Positions 1-9,731 of a stretch of DNA of 64,000 nt are shown here, piece after piece. The notes below the pieces were generated by a model. The model ran no database searches. It saw nothing but the letters and a program-made list of their open reading frames with translations, and was not told the DNA's origin. Source of the DNA: Nitrospirillum amazonense. GTDB lineage: Bacteria; Pseudomonadota; Alphaproteobacteria; Azospirillales; Azospirillaceae. The position numbers and the translations under genes are program-made. The stretch is from positions 496,001 to 560,000 of the forward strand of contig NZ_VITN01000002.1 in NCBI RefSeq assembly GCF_007828045.1, given 5' to 3'. The first letter of the stretch is position 1. Every line of letters starts with the position of its first letter.

Positions 1-189
1 GACCTGCGGGACCGAGGCATGGCGCTCTACGTCATCTCCTCGGAAATCGAGGAGGTGGCCGCCTATTCCGACCGCGTGCTGGTCATGCGCGACCGCGCTC
101 CCGCCGGCCTGCTGGAGGGGGAATCCATCACCCCCGCCGCCATCGTCAACGCCATCGCGGCGGACCATCACACCAAGGGTGCGGCATGA
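1..189 (+). CDS. Sugar ABC transporter ATP-binding protein, C-terminal end (partial)
   Basis: Only the last 62 codons are present; the gene begins upstream of the window. The residues ISSEIEEVAAYSDRVLVMRD are typical of the second ATPase half of RbsA/MglA/YtfR-type sugar importers, just after the D-loop and H-loop. It would hydrolyse ATP in the cytoplasm to drive the two permeases that follow. Its stop overlaps the next start as ATGA at 186-189, so the genes are probably translationally coupled. The substrate cannot be read from this fragment. The YtfT/YjfF-like permeases suggest a furanose-form sugar such as galactofuranose or L-arabinose. Confidence 0.85.
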   Translation, partial: DLRDRGMALYVISSEIEEVAAYSDRVLVMRDRAPAGLLEGESITPAAIVNAIAADHHTKGAA

Positions 190-1196
190 ACGCCGTGATA
201 CAACGCCTGAAGGCGGCGCGGCCGCAACTGGCCCTGCTGGTGCTGGCATTGCTGGTCAATGTCTTCGTGGCACCGGGCTTCCTGGATCTGCGCCTGCAGG
301 ACGGCCGGCTGTTCGGCGGCCTGATCGACATCCTGAACCGGGGGGCGCCGGTCATGCTGTTGGCCGTGGGCATGGCCCCGGTCATCGCCACGCGCGGCAT
401 CGACCTGTCGGTGGGCGTCATCATGGCGATATCCGGCGCCGTCGCGGCGGCAGGCGTGAACGCGGGGCTGGCCTGGCCCGCCGCCATTCTTGCGGCCCTG
501 GGCACCGGTCTGGCCTGCGGCCTGTGGAATGGCCTGCTGGTCGCGGTGTTCCGCCTGCAGCCCATTGTCGCCACGCTGATCCTGATGGTGGCGGGGCGCG
601 GCATCGCCCAGCTGATCACCGAGGGCCGCATCCTGACCTTCACCGAGCCGCACCTGATCGCCGTGGCCGGCGCGACACTGGCGGCCCTGCCCCTGCCCGT
701 GGTGCTGGCCCTGGCCGCCGCGGGTCTTACCGGCCTGCTGGTGCGGGCGACGGCGCTGGGCCTGTTCGTCGAGGCCGTGGGCACCAATCCGCGCTCAAGC
801 CGCCTGGCCGGCGTCCATACCGGCCTGGTGCTGGGCGCCGTCTACGTCTGGTCCGGGTTGATGGCGGCCCTGGCCGGCCTGATCGCCACCGCCGACATCA
901 AGGGGGCCGACGCCAACAACGCCGGCCTATGGCTGGAGTTGGACGCCATCCTGGCCGTGGTCATCGGCGGCACCAGCCTCTACGGCGGACGGTTCAGCAT
1001 CGGCCGTTCCGTCCTGGGCGCCCTGGTCTTGCAGGCCATGCGCACCGCCATCCTGCGGGCGGGCCTGCCGCCGGAGCTGAACCTGGTGCTGATGGCGCTG
1101 GTGGTGGCTGCCGTGCTGACCCAGCAATCACCCGCCTTCCGGCCAATGGCCACCCGCCTCATGGCCCGCCTCAAGAACAAGGAGGCCCGGGCGTGA
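186..1196 (+). CDS. ytfT: Sugar ABC transporter permease, YtfT type
   Basis: 336 residues, an inner-membrane permease of the RbsC/AraH superfamily (BPD_transp_2). The IDLSVGVIMAISGA stretch near residue 75 and the GADANNAGLWLELDAILAVV stretch near residue 240 are diagnostic. From memory the protein follows E. coli YtfT along its whole length. It pairs with the second permease 1196-2266 to form the heterodimeric channel. The start overlaps the ATPase gene (ATGA), and the stop overlaps the next start (TGATG). Both gene order and similarity match ytfR-ytfT-yjfF. With a sugar 1-dehydrogenase nearby, L-arabinose or D-galactose is the likely cargo, but this is inference. Confidence 0.9.
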   Translation: MNAVIQRLKAARPQLALLVLALLVNVFVAPGFLDLRLQDGRLFGGLIDILNRGAPVMLLAVGMAPVIATRGIDLSVGVIMAISGAVAAAGVNAGLAWPAAILAALGTGLACGLWNGLLVAVFRLQPIVATLILMVAGRGIAQLITEGRILTFTEPHLIAVAGATLAALPLPVVLALAAAGLTGLLVRATALGLFVEAVGTNPRSSRLAGVHTGLVLGAVYVWSGLMAALAGLIATADIKGADANNAGLWLELDAILAVVIGGTSLYGGRFSIGRSVLGALVLQAMRTAILRAGLPPELNLVLMALVVAAVLTQQSPAFRPMATRLMARLKNKEARA

Positions 1197-2266
1197 TGGG
1201 CCGGATCGTGAATACGCGTACCCTGCCGCTGCTGGCGACGGTGGTGGTCTTCGTCCTGATCTATGCCGTGTGCGCCGTGCAATATCCGGCCATGCTGGGT
1301 CTGCGCGTCATGGGCAACCTGCTGACCGACAACGCCTTCCTGGGCATCCTGGCGGTCGGCATGACCGTGGTGGTCGTGGCGGGCGGCATCGACCTGTCGG
1401 TGGGCGCCGTCATGGGGCTGACCACGGTGGCGCTGGCCCGCCTGATCGAGGGCGCCGGCCTGCCCCCGGCGCTGGCCTTCGCCCTGGTGCTGGCGCTGGG
1501 CGGCCTGTTCGGCGCCGGCGTGGGGGCCGCCGTCCATTACCTGAAGGCGCCGGCCTTCATCGTCACCCTGACGGCCATGTTCCTGGCCCGGGGCTGCGCC
1601 CTGCTGATCAGCACCGATTCCATCCCCATCCACAACGCCGCCTACGACATCCTGGCGGGCGCCGCCCTGGCCCTGCCCGGGGGCGGGCGGCTGACGCTGG
1701 TGGCCGGCATCATGCTGCTGACCTTCCTGGCCGGGGGCATCCTGCTGCACGGCACGCGCTTTGGCGCCCAGGTGTTCGCCCTGGGCGGCAACGGCCATTT
1801 CGCCCAGCTGATGGGCATCAACACCGGCCGGACCACCATCCTGGTGCATGCCTTCTGCAGCCTGATGGCGGCGCTGGCCGGCATCGTCTTCTCCCTTTAT
1901 ACCCGGTCCGGCTACGCCCTGACGGGCACGGGGGTGGAACTGGACGCCATCGCGGCGGTGGTCATCGGCGGCACGCTGCTGACCGGCGGCGTGGGTGGCG
2001 TGGCCGGTTCTTTCATCGGCGTGCTGATCCAGGGGCTGATCCTGACGTGGATCACCTTCGACGGCACACTGTCCAGCTGGTGGACCAAAATCGCCATCGG
2101 GGCCCTGCTCTTCCTGTTCATCGCCGTACAGCGCTTGATTTTGGTGGCCTCCGCCCGGTATGGCCGGTCGGGGGCGGGCCCCGCCGCGCCCAACACGCCC
2201 AATCAGGCCACGTCGGCCCCCGCCTCCCGTCCCTCCTCCGGCGCCGCCGCGCCGTCCGCCAGCTGA
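1196..2266 (+). CDS. yjfF: Sugar ABC transporter permease, YjfF type
   Basis: 356 residues, the second permease of the importer. Conserved stretches include TDNAFLGILAVGMTVVVVAG, GIDLSVGAVMG and, near the end, the FDGTLSSWWTKIAIGALLF segment that is also in E. coli YjfF. The ATG at 1196 overlaps the ytfT stop by one base (TGATG). An open frame continues upstream to 179 but only shadows ytfT. The last 35 or so residues form an Ala/Pro/Ser-rich cytoplasmic tail that E. coli YjfF lacks. No periplasmic binding protein gene is in the window; it is probably upstream of the ATPase. Confidence 0.9.
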   Translation: MGRIVNTRTLPLLATVVVFVLIYAVCAVQYPAMLGLRVMGNLLTDNAFLGILAVGMTVVVVAGGIDLSVGAVMGLTTVALARLIEGAGLPPALAFALVLALGGLFGAGVGAAVHYLKAPAFIVTLTAMFLARGCALLISTDSIPIHNAAYDILAGAALALPGGGRLTLVAGIMLLTFLAGGILLHGTRFGAQVFALGGNGHFAQLMGINTGRTTILVHAFCSLMAALAGIVFSLYTRSGYALTGTGVELDAIAAVVIGGTLLTGGVGGVAGSFIGVLIQGLILTWITFDGTLSSWWTKIAIGALLFLFIAVQRLILVASARYGRSGAGPAAPNTPNQATSAPASRPSSGAAAPSAS

Positions 2267-2275
2267 GCCGCCCCC

Positions 2276-3010
2276 ATGACCCTTTCGACCTGGTCATCGC
2301 CTGAACGTCCCCTGTCGCACCATGAACAGATCGTGCGCACCCTGGGCATGGAGATCCTGAGCGGCGCCCTGCCCGTGGGCGTGAACCTGCCGCCGGAGCC
2401 GGACCTGCTGGTCCGCTTCCAGATTTCGCGCACGGTGTTGCGGGAGGTGATGAAAACGCTGGCGGCCAAGGGGCTGGTCGTCTCCAAGACACGGGTGGGC
2501 ACCAAGGTGCAGGACCCGACGCATTGGAACTTCTTCGATGCCGACCTTTTGTCCTGGCGCGTAAGCTTGGGCCTGGACGACGCCATGCGCCGCCACCTTT
2601 ATGAGATGCGCAGCGCGGTGGAGCCGCGCGCGGCCGCCCTGGCGGCCAAGCGCCGCACGCCCGAGCAGTTGGCCGACATGCGCCGCGCCGTCGCCCGCAT
2701 GGCGGAGCCCGGGCACAACCGCCGCAGCTTCGCCGAAGCGGACCTGGCCTTCCACGTCGCGGTCAGCGCCGCCTCCGGCAACCCCATGATGCGGTCGCTG
2801 GCGGCGGTGATCGAAGCGGCGCTGCTGGCCTCGTTCTCACTCTCGTCCCCCGTGGATGAAACCGTCCTGCAGCAGGAGGTGGTCGATAGCCACGCCGCCA
2901 TCGCCGACGCCATCGAGGCGGGCGACAGCGCGGCCGCCGCGCACGCCATGCTGGCCGTCATCGACTCCGGGTTCGGCCGGCTGGACCTGCCCGACCCCGA
3001 CGCCGCCTGA
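2276..3010 (+). CDS. GntR family regulator, FadR subfamily
   Basis: 244 residues. The N-terminal winged helix-turn-helix (about residues 15-80) includes [20 protein letters not shown], and the all-helical FCD ligand domain follows (about 95-235). The FCD metal-site residues are recognisable: D in EADLAFH, H in AFHVAV, and later H residues in DSHAAI and AAHAML. FadR-type members of sugar-acid clusters usually bind the sugar acid or its keto-deoxy product and repress the operon. The gene starts 10 bp after yjfF and precedes the dehydratase, so it very likely controls this sugar locus. A possible target lies at 7638-7654. Confidence 0.88.
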   Translation: MTLSTWSSPERPLSHHEQIVRTLGMEILSGALPVGVNLPPEPDLLVRFQISRTVLREVMKTLAAKGLVVSKTRVGTKVQDPTHWNFFDADLLSWRVSLGLDDAMRRHLYEMRSAVEPRAAALAAKRRTPEQLADMRRAVARMAEPGHNRRSFAEADLAFHVAVSAASGNPMMRSLAAVIEAALLASFSLSSPVDETVLQQEVVDSHAAIADAIEAGDSAAAAHAMLAVIDSGFGRLDLPDPDAA

Positions 3011-3066
3011 AGTTCCCCCGCCTTCCCATTCAACGCCTTGACCGCATTCCTGAAGAAAGCCCCGCA

Positions 3067-4875
3067 ATGACGTCGTCCGATCCTTCCAACGGCAAGCCCA
3101 AACTGCGGTCCCGCGCCTGGTTCGACAACCCCGACAATCCGGACATGACGGCGCTGTATCTTGAGCGCTACCTGAACTACGGCCTGACGCTGGATGAGCT
3201 GCAGTCGGGCATGCCCATCATCGGCATCGCCCAGACGGGGTCGGACCTCAGCCCCTGCAACCGCCACCACCTGGTGCTGGCCCAGCGCCTGCGCGAGGGC
3301 ATCCGCCAGGCCGGCGGCATCGCCATCGAATTCCCCGTCCACCCCATCCAGGAAACCGGCAAGCGTCCCACGGCCGGCCTGGATCGCAACCTGGCCTATC
3401 TGGGCCTGGTGGAGTTGCTGCACGGCTACCCGCTGGACGGCGTCGTGCTGACCATCGGTTGTGACAAGACCACGCCCGCCTGCCTGATGGCCGCCGCCAC
3501 GGTCAACATCCCGGCCATCGCCCTGTCCGTCGGCCCCATGCTGAACGGCTGGCACAATGGCGAGCGCACCGGTTCCGGCACCATCGTGTGGAAGGCCCGC
3601 CAGATGCTGGCGGCTGGGGAGATCGACCAGCGCAAGTTCATCGAGCTGGTGGCCAGCTCCGCCCCGTCCACCGGCTATTGCAACACCATGGGCACGGCCA
3701 CCACCATGAACAGCCTGGCCGAGGTGCTGGGCATGCAGTTGCCGGGCTCCGCCGCCATCCCCGCCCCCTACCGCGAGCGCCAGCAGATCGCCTACGAGAC
3801 GGGCAAGCGCATCGTCGAAATGGTGAACCAGGACCTGAAGCCCTCGGACATCATGACGCGCGAAGCCTTCCTGAACGCCATCGTGGTGAACTCCGCCATC
3901 GGCGGTTCCACCAACGCCCCCATCCACCTGGCGGCCATCGCCCGGCACATTGGCGTGGAGCTGGAGCTGCAGGATTGGCAGACCCATGGCCACAAGGTGC
4001 CGCTGCTGGTGAACCTGCAGCCGGCGGGCGAGTACCTGGGTGAGGACTATCACCATGCCGGCGGCGTGCCGGCCGTGGTGGCGGAACTGATGAAGCAGGG
4101 CCTGATCCACGAAGGCGCCCTGACCGCCAACGGCAAGACCATCGGCGACAACTGCCGTGACGCCGAGATCAAGTTGCCCGACGTCATCCGTCCCTTCGAC
4201 AAGCCCTTGAAGAAGGACGCCGGATTCCTGGTGCTGCGCGGTAACCTGTTCGACAACGCCATCATGAAGACCAGCGTGATCTCTGACGAGTTCCGCGACC
4301 GCTACCTGTCCAACCCCGACGACCCCGACGCCTTCGAGGGCCGGGCCGTGGTGTTCGACGGGCCGGAGGATTACCACCACCGCATCGACGACCCCGCGCT
4401 GGGCATCGACGCCCACACCCTGCTGTTCATGCGCGGCGCCGGCCCGGTGGGTTATCCCGGCGCGGCCGAGGTGGTGAACATGCGGCCGCCCGCCTACCTG
4501 ATCAAGCAGGGTATCACCGCCCTGCCCTGCATCGGCGACGGCCGGCAGTCCGGCACCTCCGGCTCCCCCTCCATCCTGAACGCCTCGCCGGAGGCCGCGG
4601 CCGGCGGCACCATCGCCCTGCTGCGGACGGGCGACCGGGTGCGCATCGACCTTAAGGCCGGCACCGCCAACATCCTGATCAGCGACGCCGAACTGGCCGC
4701 CCGCCGCCAGGCCTTGGAGGCCGCCGGCGGCTACCAGTACCCGGCCAGCCAGACGCCCTGGCAGGAGATCCAGCGCGGCATGGTCGGCCAGCTGGGCGAC
4801 GGCGCCGTGCTGGAACCGGCGGTGAAGTACCAGCGCGTGGCCCAGACCAACGGCATCCCGCGCGACAATCACTGA
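3067..4875 (+). CDS. IlvD/EDD family sugar-acid dehydratase (L-arabonate / D-xylonate / galactonate type)
   Basis: 602 residues, the usual length for the sugar-acid branch of the IlvD/EDD family. It dehydrates an aldonate to a 2-keto-3-deoxy acid using an Fe-S cluster and Mg2+. Cluster-ligand segments are visible: [23 protein letters not shown] and [16 protein letters not shown]. The catalytic-serine region [20 protein letters not shown] is near residue 490. It resembles Caulobacter D-xylonate dehydratase XylD and Azospirillum L-arabonate dehydratase. The convergent L-arabinose 1-dehydrogenase favours L-arabonate (and D-galactonate or D-fuconate) as substrate. The gene is 56 bp after the GntR gene and ends at a strong bidirectional terminator. 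Confidence 0.9.
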   Translation: MTSSDPSNGKPKLRSRAWFDNPDNPDMTALYLERYLNYGLTLDELQSGMPIIGIAQTGSDLSPCNRHHLVLAQRLREGIRQAGGIAIEFPVHPIQETGKRPTAGLDRNLAYLGLVELLHGYPLDGVVLTIGCDKTTPACLMAAATVNIPAIALSVGPMLNGWHNGERTGSGTIVWKARQMLAAGEIDQRKFIELVASSAPSTGYCNTMGTATTMNSLAEVLGMQLPGSAAIPAPYRERQQIAYETGKRIVEMVNQDLKPSDIMTREAFLNAIVVNSAIGGSTNAPIHLAAIARHIGVELELQDWQTHGHKVPLLVNLQPAGEYLGEDYHHAGGVPAVVAELMKQGLIHEGALTANGKTIGDNCRDAEIKLPDVIRPFDKPLKKDAGFLVLRGNLFDNAIMKTSVISDEFRDRYLSNPDDPDAFEGRAVVFDGPEDYHHRIDDPALGIDAHTLLFMRGAGPVGYPGAAEVVNMRPPAYLIKQGITALPCIGDGRQSGTSGSPSILNASPEAAAGGTIALLRTGDRVRIDLKAGTANILISDAELAARRQALEAAGGYQYPASQTPWQEIQRGMVGQLGDGAVLEPAVKYQRVAQTNGIPRDNH

Positions 4876-4899
4876 GGCGCGGATTGAGAGATTGAGACA

Positions 4900-4935
4900 A
4901 AGGCGGCGGTGCTGGCATGGCACCGCCGCCTTTTC
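4900..4935. terminator. Bidirectional rho-independent terminator between convergent sugar genes
   Basis: A perfect 13-bp GC-rich stem (4900-4912 with 4920-4932) and a 7-nt loop. The stem begins with AA and ends in TTTTC on the plus strand, so it can work in both directions. It lies between the dehydratase stop (4875) and the stop of the minus-strand dehydrogenase (4974). Confidence 0.85.
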
Positions 4936-4973
4936 TTATGGGCGATTGATCATTCCAGCCTGAGCGACCCCGC

Positions 4974-5939
<966 letters not shown>

Positions 5940-5949
5940 TTATGAGGAA

Positions 5950-5978
5950 GGGGCGGGCCGCGTTTCCCGGCCCGCCCC
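5950..5978 (-). other. Intergenic hairpin inside the two-gene dehydrogenase operon
   Basis: An 11-bp perfect GC stem (5950-5960 with 5968-5978) and a 7-nt loop lie between the stop at 5989 and the start at 5915. No T-run follows on the minus strand, so I do not call a terminator. It may protect the mRNA end or lower expression of the second gene. Confidence 0.5.
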
Positions 5979-5988
5979 CAGCGGCGAC

Positions 5989-7566
5989 TTACTTGGCGGC
6001 CTGCACCACACCATCGACGCGGCGGTTCAGGCCCAGCGGATTGCCATGCTTCACCGCCGCCGGCAGCAGCGCGTCCGGCAGGTCCTGGTAGCAGACCGGG
6101 CGCAGGAAGCGGTCGATGGCCAGCGTACCCACCGAGGTGGAGCGGGCGTCGGACGTGGCCGGGTACGGGCCGCCATGCACCATGGAATGGCAGACCTCGA
6201 CACCCGTCGGCCAGGCGTTGGCCAGGATGCGGCCGACGCGGCGTTCCAGCGTGGGCAGCAGGGCGGCGGCGGCGTCATGGTCCGCTTCGTCCAGGTGCAG
6301 GGTGGCGGTCAGCTGGCCTTCCAGGCCCTCCAGCACCGCCTTCACCGCGTCGATGTCCGGGCAGCGGACGATGACGGAGGACGAGCCGAAGACTTCGTGC
6401 GCCAGGGCCGGGTCGGCCAGGAAGTCGGCCGCCGTCACGCTGAACAGCACACCGGAGCAGGTGTTGCCCTCACCCTCGGCCGCCTGGGCCAGGATGGTGG
6501 TGCTGGGGCTGTCGGCCAGGGCCTTCACGCCCTGCTTGTAGGCCTTGGCGATGCCGGGGGTCAGCATGACCAGGGGCGTGGTCTTGGCCACGGCCTCGGT
6601 GGCGGCGGCGATGAAGCGCTCCAGATCCGGGCTTTCGACGGCGATGATCAGGCCCGGGTTGGTGCAGAACTGGCCGGCACCCATGGTGAGCGAGCCGACA
6701 AAAGCCTGGCCCAGGGCCTCGGCACGCGCCTTCAGGGCGGCCGGCATCAGCAGCACGGGGTTGATGCTGCTCATTTCCGCGTAGACGGGGATGGGCTCCG
6801 GACGGCTCTGGGCGATGCGCACCAGGGCCAGGCCGCCGGCGCGGGAGCCGGTGAAGCCCACGGCCTTGATGCGCGGGTCGGCGACCAGGGCGCCGCCCAG
6901 CTCGTTGGTGGTGCCGCTCAGCAGGCTGAACACGCCCTCGGGCAGGCCCAGTTCCTTGACGGCGGCGGCGATGGCCTCACCCACCATCTCGCTGGCACCG
7001 GGGTGGGCGGGATGGCCCTTCACCACCACCGGGCAGCCGGCGGCCAGGGCCGAGGCGGTGTCGCCACCAGCGACGGAGAAGGCCAGGGGGAAATTGCTGG
7101 CGCCGAACACGGCCACCGGGCCCACCGCGATGTGGCGCAGGCGCAGGTCGGCGCGGGGCAGCGGCTGGCGCTCCGGCATGGCCGGGTCGACGCGCACGCC
7201 CAGCCAGTCACCCTGGCGCACCACACTGGCGAACAGGCGCAATTGGCCCATGGTACGCCCCCGCTCGCCTTCTAGGCGCGCGCGCGGCAGGCCGCTTTCC
7301 TGGCCGACACGCTCCAGCAGGGCGTCGCCCAGGGCCAGGATGTTGTCGGCGATCTTTTCCAGCAGGCTGGCGCGCAGCTCCAGGCTGGTTTCGCGGAAGG
7401 TGTCGAAGGCGTCCCAGGCCAGCGCGCAGGCCTGGGCCACATGGTCGGGACCACCCTGGGCGAAGGCGGTGTCCAGAGCCCCATTGGTGGCGGGATCGAT
7501 GGCGGTGAAGGTGGCGTCGGTGGCGACGCGGGCACTGCCGATCAGCAGCTTACCGTGCAAAGACAT
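5989..7566 (-). CDS. Alpha-ketoglutarate semialdehyde (2,5-dioxovalerate) dehydrogenase
   Basis: 525 residues, aldehyde dehydrogenase superfamily. The catalytic residues are visible: Asn158 in GASNFP, Glu264 in YAEMSS and Cys301 in [10 protein letters not shown]. The length, the [20 protein letters not shown] segment and the C-terminal RPVCYQDLP segment fit the NADP-dependent KGSADH branch (Azospirillum AraE type). It would oxidise alpha-ketoglutarate semialdehyde to alpha-ketoglutarate, the last step of pentose oxidation. The intervening 2-keto-3-deoxy-pentonate dehydratase is not in the window. It is the first gene of a two-gene minus-strand operon. Confidence 0.9.
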   Translation of the reverse strand: MSLHGKLLIGSARVATDATFTAIDPATNGALDTAFAQGGPDHVAQACALAWDAFDTFRETSLELRASLLEKIADNILALGDALLERVGQESGLPRARLEGERGRTMGQLRLFASVVRQGDWLGVRVDPAMPERQPLPRADLRLRHIAVGPVAVFGASNFPLAFSVAGGDTASALAAGCPVVVKGHPAHPGASEMVGEAIAAAVKELGLPEGVFSLLSGTTNELGGALVADPRIKAVGFTGSRAGGLALVRIAQSRPEPIPVYAEMSSINPVLLMPAALKARAEALGQAFVGSLTMGAGQFCTNPGLIIAVESPDLERFIAAATEAVAKTTPLVMLTPGIAKAYKQGVKALADSPSTTILAQAAEGEGNTCSGVLFSVTAADFLADPALAHEVFGSSSVIVRCPDIDAVKAVLEGLEGQLTATLHLDEADHDAAAALLPTLERRVGRILANAWPTGVEVCHSMVHGGPYPATSDARSTSVGTLAIDRFLRPVCYQDLPDALLPAAVKHGNPLGLNRRVDGVVQAAK

Positions 7567-7637
7567 CTGGTGTTCCTATCCCTCTGGTGGCCCCCCCGAC
7601 GGGTGGCCTGTTGCCGGGGCGCCGCCCCTTGTTAGCC

Positions 7638-7654
7638 AAATTTGTACGATAAAT
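7638..7654. promoter_or_regulatory. Candidate GntR-type operator upstream of the aldehyde dehydrogenase gene
   Basis: AAATTTGTACGATAAAT is an imperfect palindrome with ATTT/AAAT arms, AT-rich in a GC-rich setting, 72 bp upstream of the ATG at 7566. FadR-type regulators often bind short sites of the TTGT-N-ACAA kind. No second copy is seen near 3067, so the link to the GntR gene at 2276 is inference. Confidence 0.3.
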
Positions 7655-7789
7655 CCACACTTCCCCGGCGGACGTGCCTTAAGGCTGGATCATTCGAGGG
7701 CGTGCGGCATCGACGGTCGCGATCGGGAATGTAGGCCTGATACCGGTAACATGCAATGGCGGGGCAGCCATGGCGGATGGCCCTTGCCA

Positions 7790-7830
7790 TACCTTGTAGC
7801 ACAAGGCATGATACCTCGCGTTGCAAGGTA
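7790..7830. promoter_or_regulatory. Two tandem 19-bp palindromic operators, probably for PadR
   Basis: The two sites are TACCTTGTAGCACAAGGCA (7790-7808) and TACCTCGCGTTGCAAGGTA (7812-7830). Both fit TACCTYG-N5-CAAGGYA, and their centres are 22 bp apart, two helical turns. They end 46 bp before the first ATG of the PadR/HAAS operon. PadR regulators are dimers that usually repress their own operon from such sites, so autoregulation is the natural reading. TATTAT at 7829-7834 could be a -10 element overlapping the second site. Confidence 0.65.
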
Positions 7831-7876
7831 TTATTCGGCGCCTGGGCGCCGTCGCTCCCCGGCTCAGGAGACGCGC

Positions 7877-8626
7877 ATGTCCGACCAGTTCCATGCCCTG
7901 CGTGAACGCCTGCTGACAGGCGGTGTCGCCCCCCGCCACGTGCGCCGCTATGTCATGGAGCTGCGGGAGCATGCCGCCGACCTGGCGGCGGAGGAAATGG
8001 CCACGGGCCTGCCCTTGCGGGAGGCGCAGGCGCTGGCGCTCAAGCGCCTGGGCGGGCAGGAGGTCTTGGCCCAGGCGCTGCTTCAGCGCGGTGAATTCCG
8101 GTCCTGGGGCGCCCGCGCGCCGTGGGCGGTTTATGGCATCGCCCCGCTGTTGGGTGTCCTGGCCACCTACGGCCTGGCCTTGGGCACCATCGTCGGCATC
8201 CTGGCGGCGCATCGCCCCGCCCCCGGCGCCCACCCCATACTGCCCCCCTGGTTTGGTGTCGCGACCATGACCCTGGGCTATCTGCACAACCTGGTCCTGC
8301 CCCTGCTGGTCGGCGGCGCCCTCGCCTGGATGGCCACCCGCCAGCGCATGCCGGCGTTATGGCCCAGCGTCGCGCTGCTGATCGTCGGTATTGTCGGCGG
8401 CGCCGGCGTGGCGGAGGTGCAGTTGCCCAAGGTGCCGGATGGTTATGTCGAGCTGGTGGTCGGCTGGTCCTTCATCTGCCCTTACGTGAACCTGGACATA
8501 GCACTCAGACACATCGCCGCGATCCTCCTGCTGACCCTGGTGCCCTACCTGGCCTGGCATATCTGGCGCAAGGCCGTTCCCCCCAGCCCCGGCGGCCCGG
8601 AGCATGGCCACCTGATCGAGACCTGA
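7877..8626 (+). CDS. HAAS-type membrane protein, first paralogue
   Basis: 249 residues. The N-terminus (about 1-75) is a helical HAAS/DUF1700-like signalling domain with APRHVRRYVMELREHAADLA. Four probable membrane helices follow, near residues 85-110, 130-150, 160-180 and 215-235. HAAS proteins are usually encoded beside PadR regulators and are thought to act as PadR-controlled membrane partners. The start is the ATG after CAGGAG (7865-7870). It is clearly paralogous to the protein at 8973: both share FRSWGARAPWAVYG, AWMATRQRM and ALWPSVA. The function is unknown. Confidence 0.8.
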   Translation: MSDQFHALRERLLTGGVAPRHVRRYVMELREHAADLAAEEMATGLPLREAQALALKRLGGQEVLAQALLQRGEFRSWGARAPWAVYGIAPLLGVLATYGLALGTIVGILAAHRPAPGAHPILPPWFGVATMTLGYLHNLVLPLLVGGALAWMATRQRMPALWPSVALLIVGIVGGAGVAEVQLPKVPDGYVELVVGWSFICPYVNLDIALRHIAAILLLTLVPYLAWHIWRKAVPPSPGGPEHGHLIET

Positions 8627-8641
8627 GACAAGAGACGTCCC

Positions 8642-8980
8642 ATGGCAGAGAATAATTCCAACTTCATGAGCGGCGTGCCCGAACTGCTGATCCTGCGCCT
8701 GGTGCGGGAGAAGGAGATGTACGGTTACGAATTGGTCCAGGCCATCCGGGAGCGCAGCCGCGACGCCATCGCCCTGGGTGAGGGCGTGATCTATCCGGTG
8801 CTGCACGCGCTGGAACGCGACGGCGCCCTGTCCTCCAGCCGCAAGACCGTCAACGGCCGCAGCCGCGTCTACTACGCCCTGACCGCCGCCGGGGCCCAGC
8901 GCCTGGACGACCTTGCCGGCAACTGGTCGCGCCTGACCGACGCCATCCAGTCCATCTTGGTCGGGGTGCAGCATGCCTGA
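8642..8980 (+). CDS. PadR family transcriptional regulator
   Basis: 112 residues, the size of the short (PadR-s1) class. The winged-helix signature is clear: LILRLVREKEMYGYELVQAI, then LGEGVIYPVLHALERDGAL and RVYYALTAAGAQRL. It lies between two paralogous HAAS proteins, 15 bp after the first and overlapping the second by 8 bp, so all three are probably co-transcribed. The twin operators at 7790-7830 are the likely targets. The inducing signal is unknown. Confidence 0.92.
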   Translation: MAENNSNFMSGVPELLILRLVREKEMYGYELVQAIRERSRDAIALGEGVIYPVLHALERDGALSSSRKTVNGRSRVYYALTAAGAQRLDDLAGNWSRLTDAIQSILVGVQHA

Positions 8981-9716
8981 GATGTTCGGCCCCCTGCGCC
9001 ACCGGCTGCTGACCGCCGGCATCGCCCCCCGCCACGCCCGCCGCTATGTCGCGGAACTGCGCGACCACGCCGCCGACCTGGCGGACGAGGAACGGGCCGC
9101 CGGCCTGGCCCCGGACGAGGCACACAGCCGCGCCCTGGCCCGCCTGGGTACGGCCGACGACCTTGTCCGCGCGATGGTCGCGCGCGGCGATTTCCGATCG
9201 TGGGGCGCCCGCGCACCCTGGGCGGTCTACGGCCTGGGGTCAATGCTGGGCGTGGCGATGACATACGGGCTGGCCATCGCCGCCGTCGCCGCCATCGTGG
9301 AAACGCACCGCCCCACACCGGACGCCCGGCCCGTGCTGCCCGACTGGTTCGACAGCGCCTTCGCCACCATCACCTATGTTCACGGCCTGGTCCTGCCCCT
9401 GGCCCTGGCAGCCGTCTTCGCCTGGATGGCCACCCGCCAGCGCATGGCGGCGCTGTGGCCCAGCGTCGCCATGCTGATCGTGGGCATCATCGGCGGCAGC
9501 GGCACCCTGGACTTCATCCGGCCGGCCGACCCGCACGGCATCATGGAATTGGAAATCCGTTTCGCCTTGGCCACGCCCTGGCCCGGCCTGAACGACTGCC
9601 TGCGGCACATCGCCATCAACCTGCTGCTGACCCTGGCACCCTATATCGCCTGGCATTTCTGGCAAAAGGCGGTGACGGAGTACGCCAGCGACGACGACGC
9701 CTTGATACCAAGCTGA
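8973..9716 (+). CDS. HAAS-type membrane protein, second paralogue
   Basis: 247 residues with the same plan as the protein at 7877: an N-terminal helical domain with APRHARRYVAELRDHAADLA, then about four membrane helices. The two are similar almost end to end but differ in the loops before the last helix, so the duplication is not recent. It overlaps the padR stop by 8 bp. Two diverged copies around one regulator suggest a membrane heterodimer or two alternative partners. The function is unknown. Confidence 0.8.
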   Translation: MPEMFGPLRHRLLTAGIAPRHARRYVAELRDHAADLADEERAAGLAPDEAHSRALARLGTADDLVRAMVARGDFRSWGARAPWAVYGLGSMLGVAMTYGLAIAAVAAIVETHRPTPDARPVLPDWFDSAFATITYVHGLVLPLALAAVFAWMATRQRMAALWPSVAMLIVGIIGGSGTLDFIRPADPHGIMELEIRFALATPWPGLNDCLRHIAINLLLTLAPYIAWHFWQKAVTEYASDDDALIPS

Positions 9717-9731
9717 CCCAAGGGGCGGATC

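Larger units (their letters stand above)
7567..7876. other. 310-bp divergent regulatory region
   Basis: There is no convincing gene here. The left part carries the promoter side of the minus-strand aldehyde dehydrogenase gene with an AT-rich imperfect palindrome at 7638-7654. The right part carries two copies of a 19-bp palindrome in front of the PadR/HAAS operon. A 64-codon open frame on the minus strand has no ribosome binding site and runs through both operators, so I treat it as chance. Confidence 0.7.

Noticed and set aside
179-1195. N-terminal extension of the second permease to 695 codons
   Set aside because: It is an out-of-frame reading of the first permease gene, and the internal ATG at 1196 gives a normal YjfF length.
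2599-4923. A 774-codon minus-strand open frame across the GntR and dehydratase genes
   Set aside because: Same shadow composition, and the plus-strand genes have complete family motifs.
5950-5978. GC-rich hairpin as a terminator between the two dehydrogenase genes
   Set aside because: No T-run follows on the minus strand, so it is listed only as an intergenic hairpin.
7632-7826. A 64-codon minus-strand frame in the divergent gap at 7567-7876
   Set aside because: No ribosome binding site; it runs through the palindromic operators and has no recognisable sequence.
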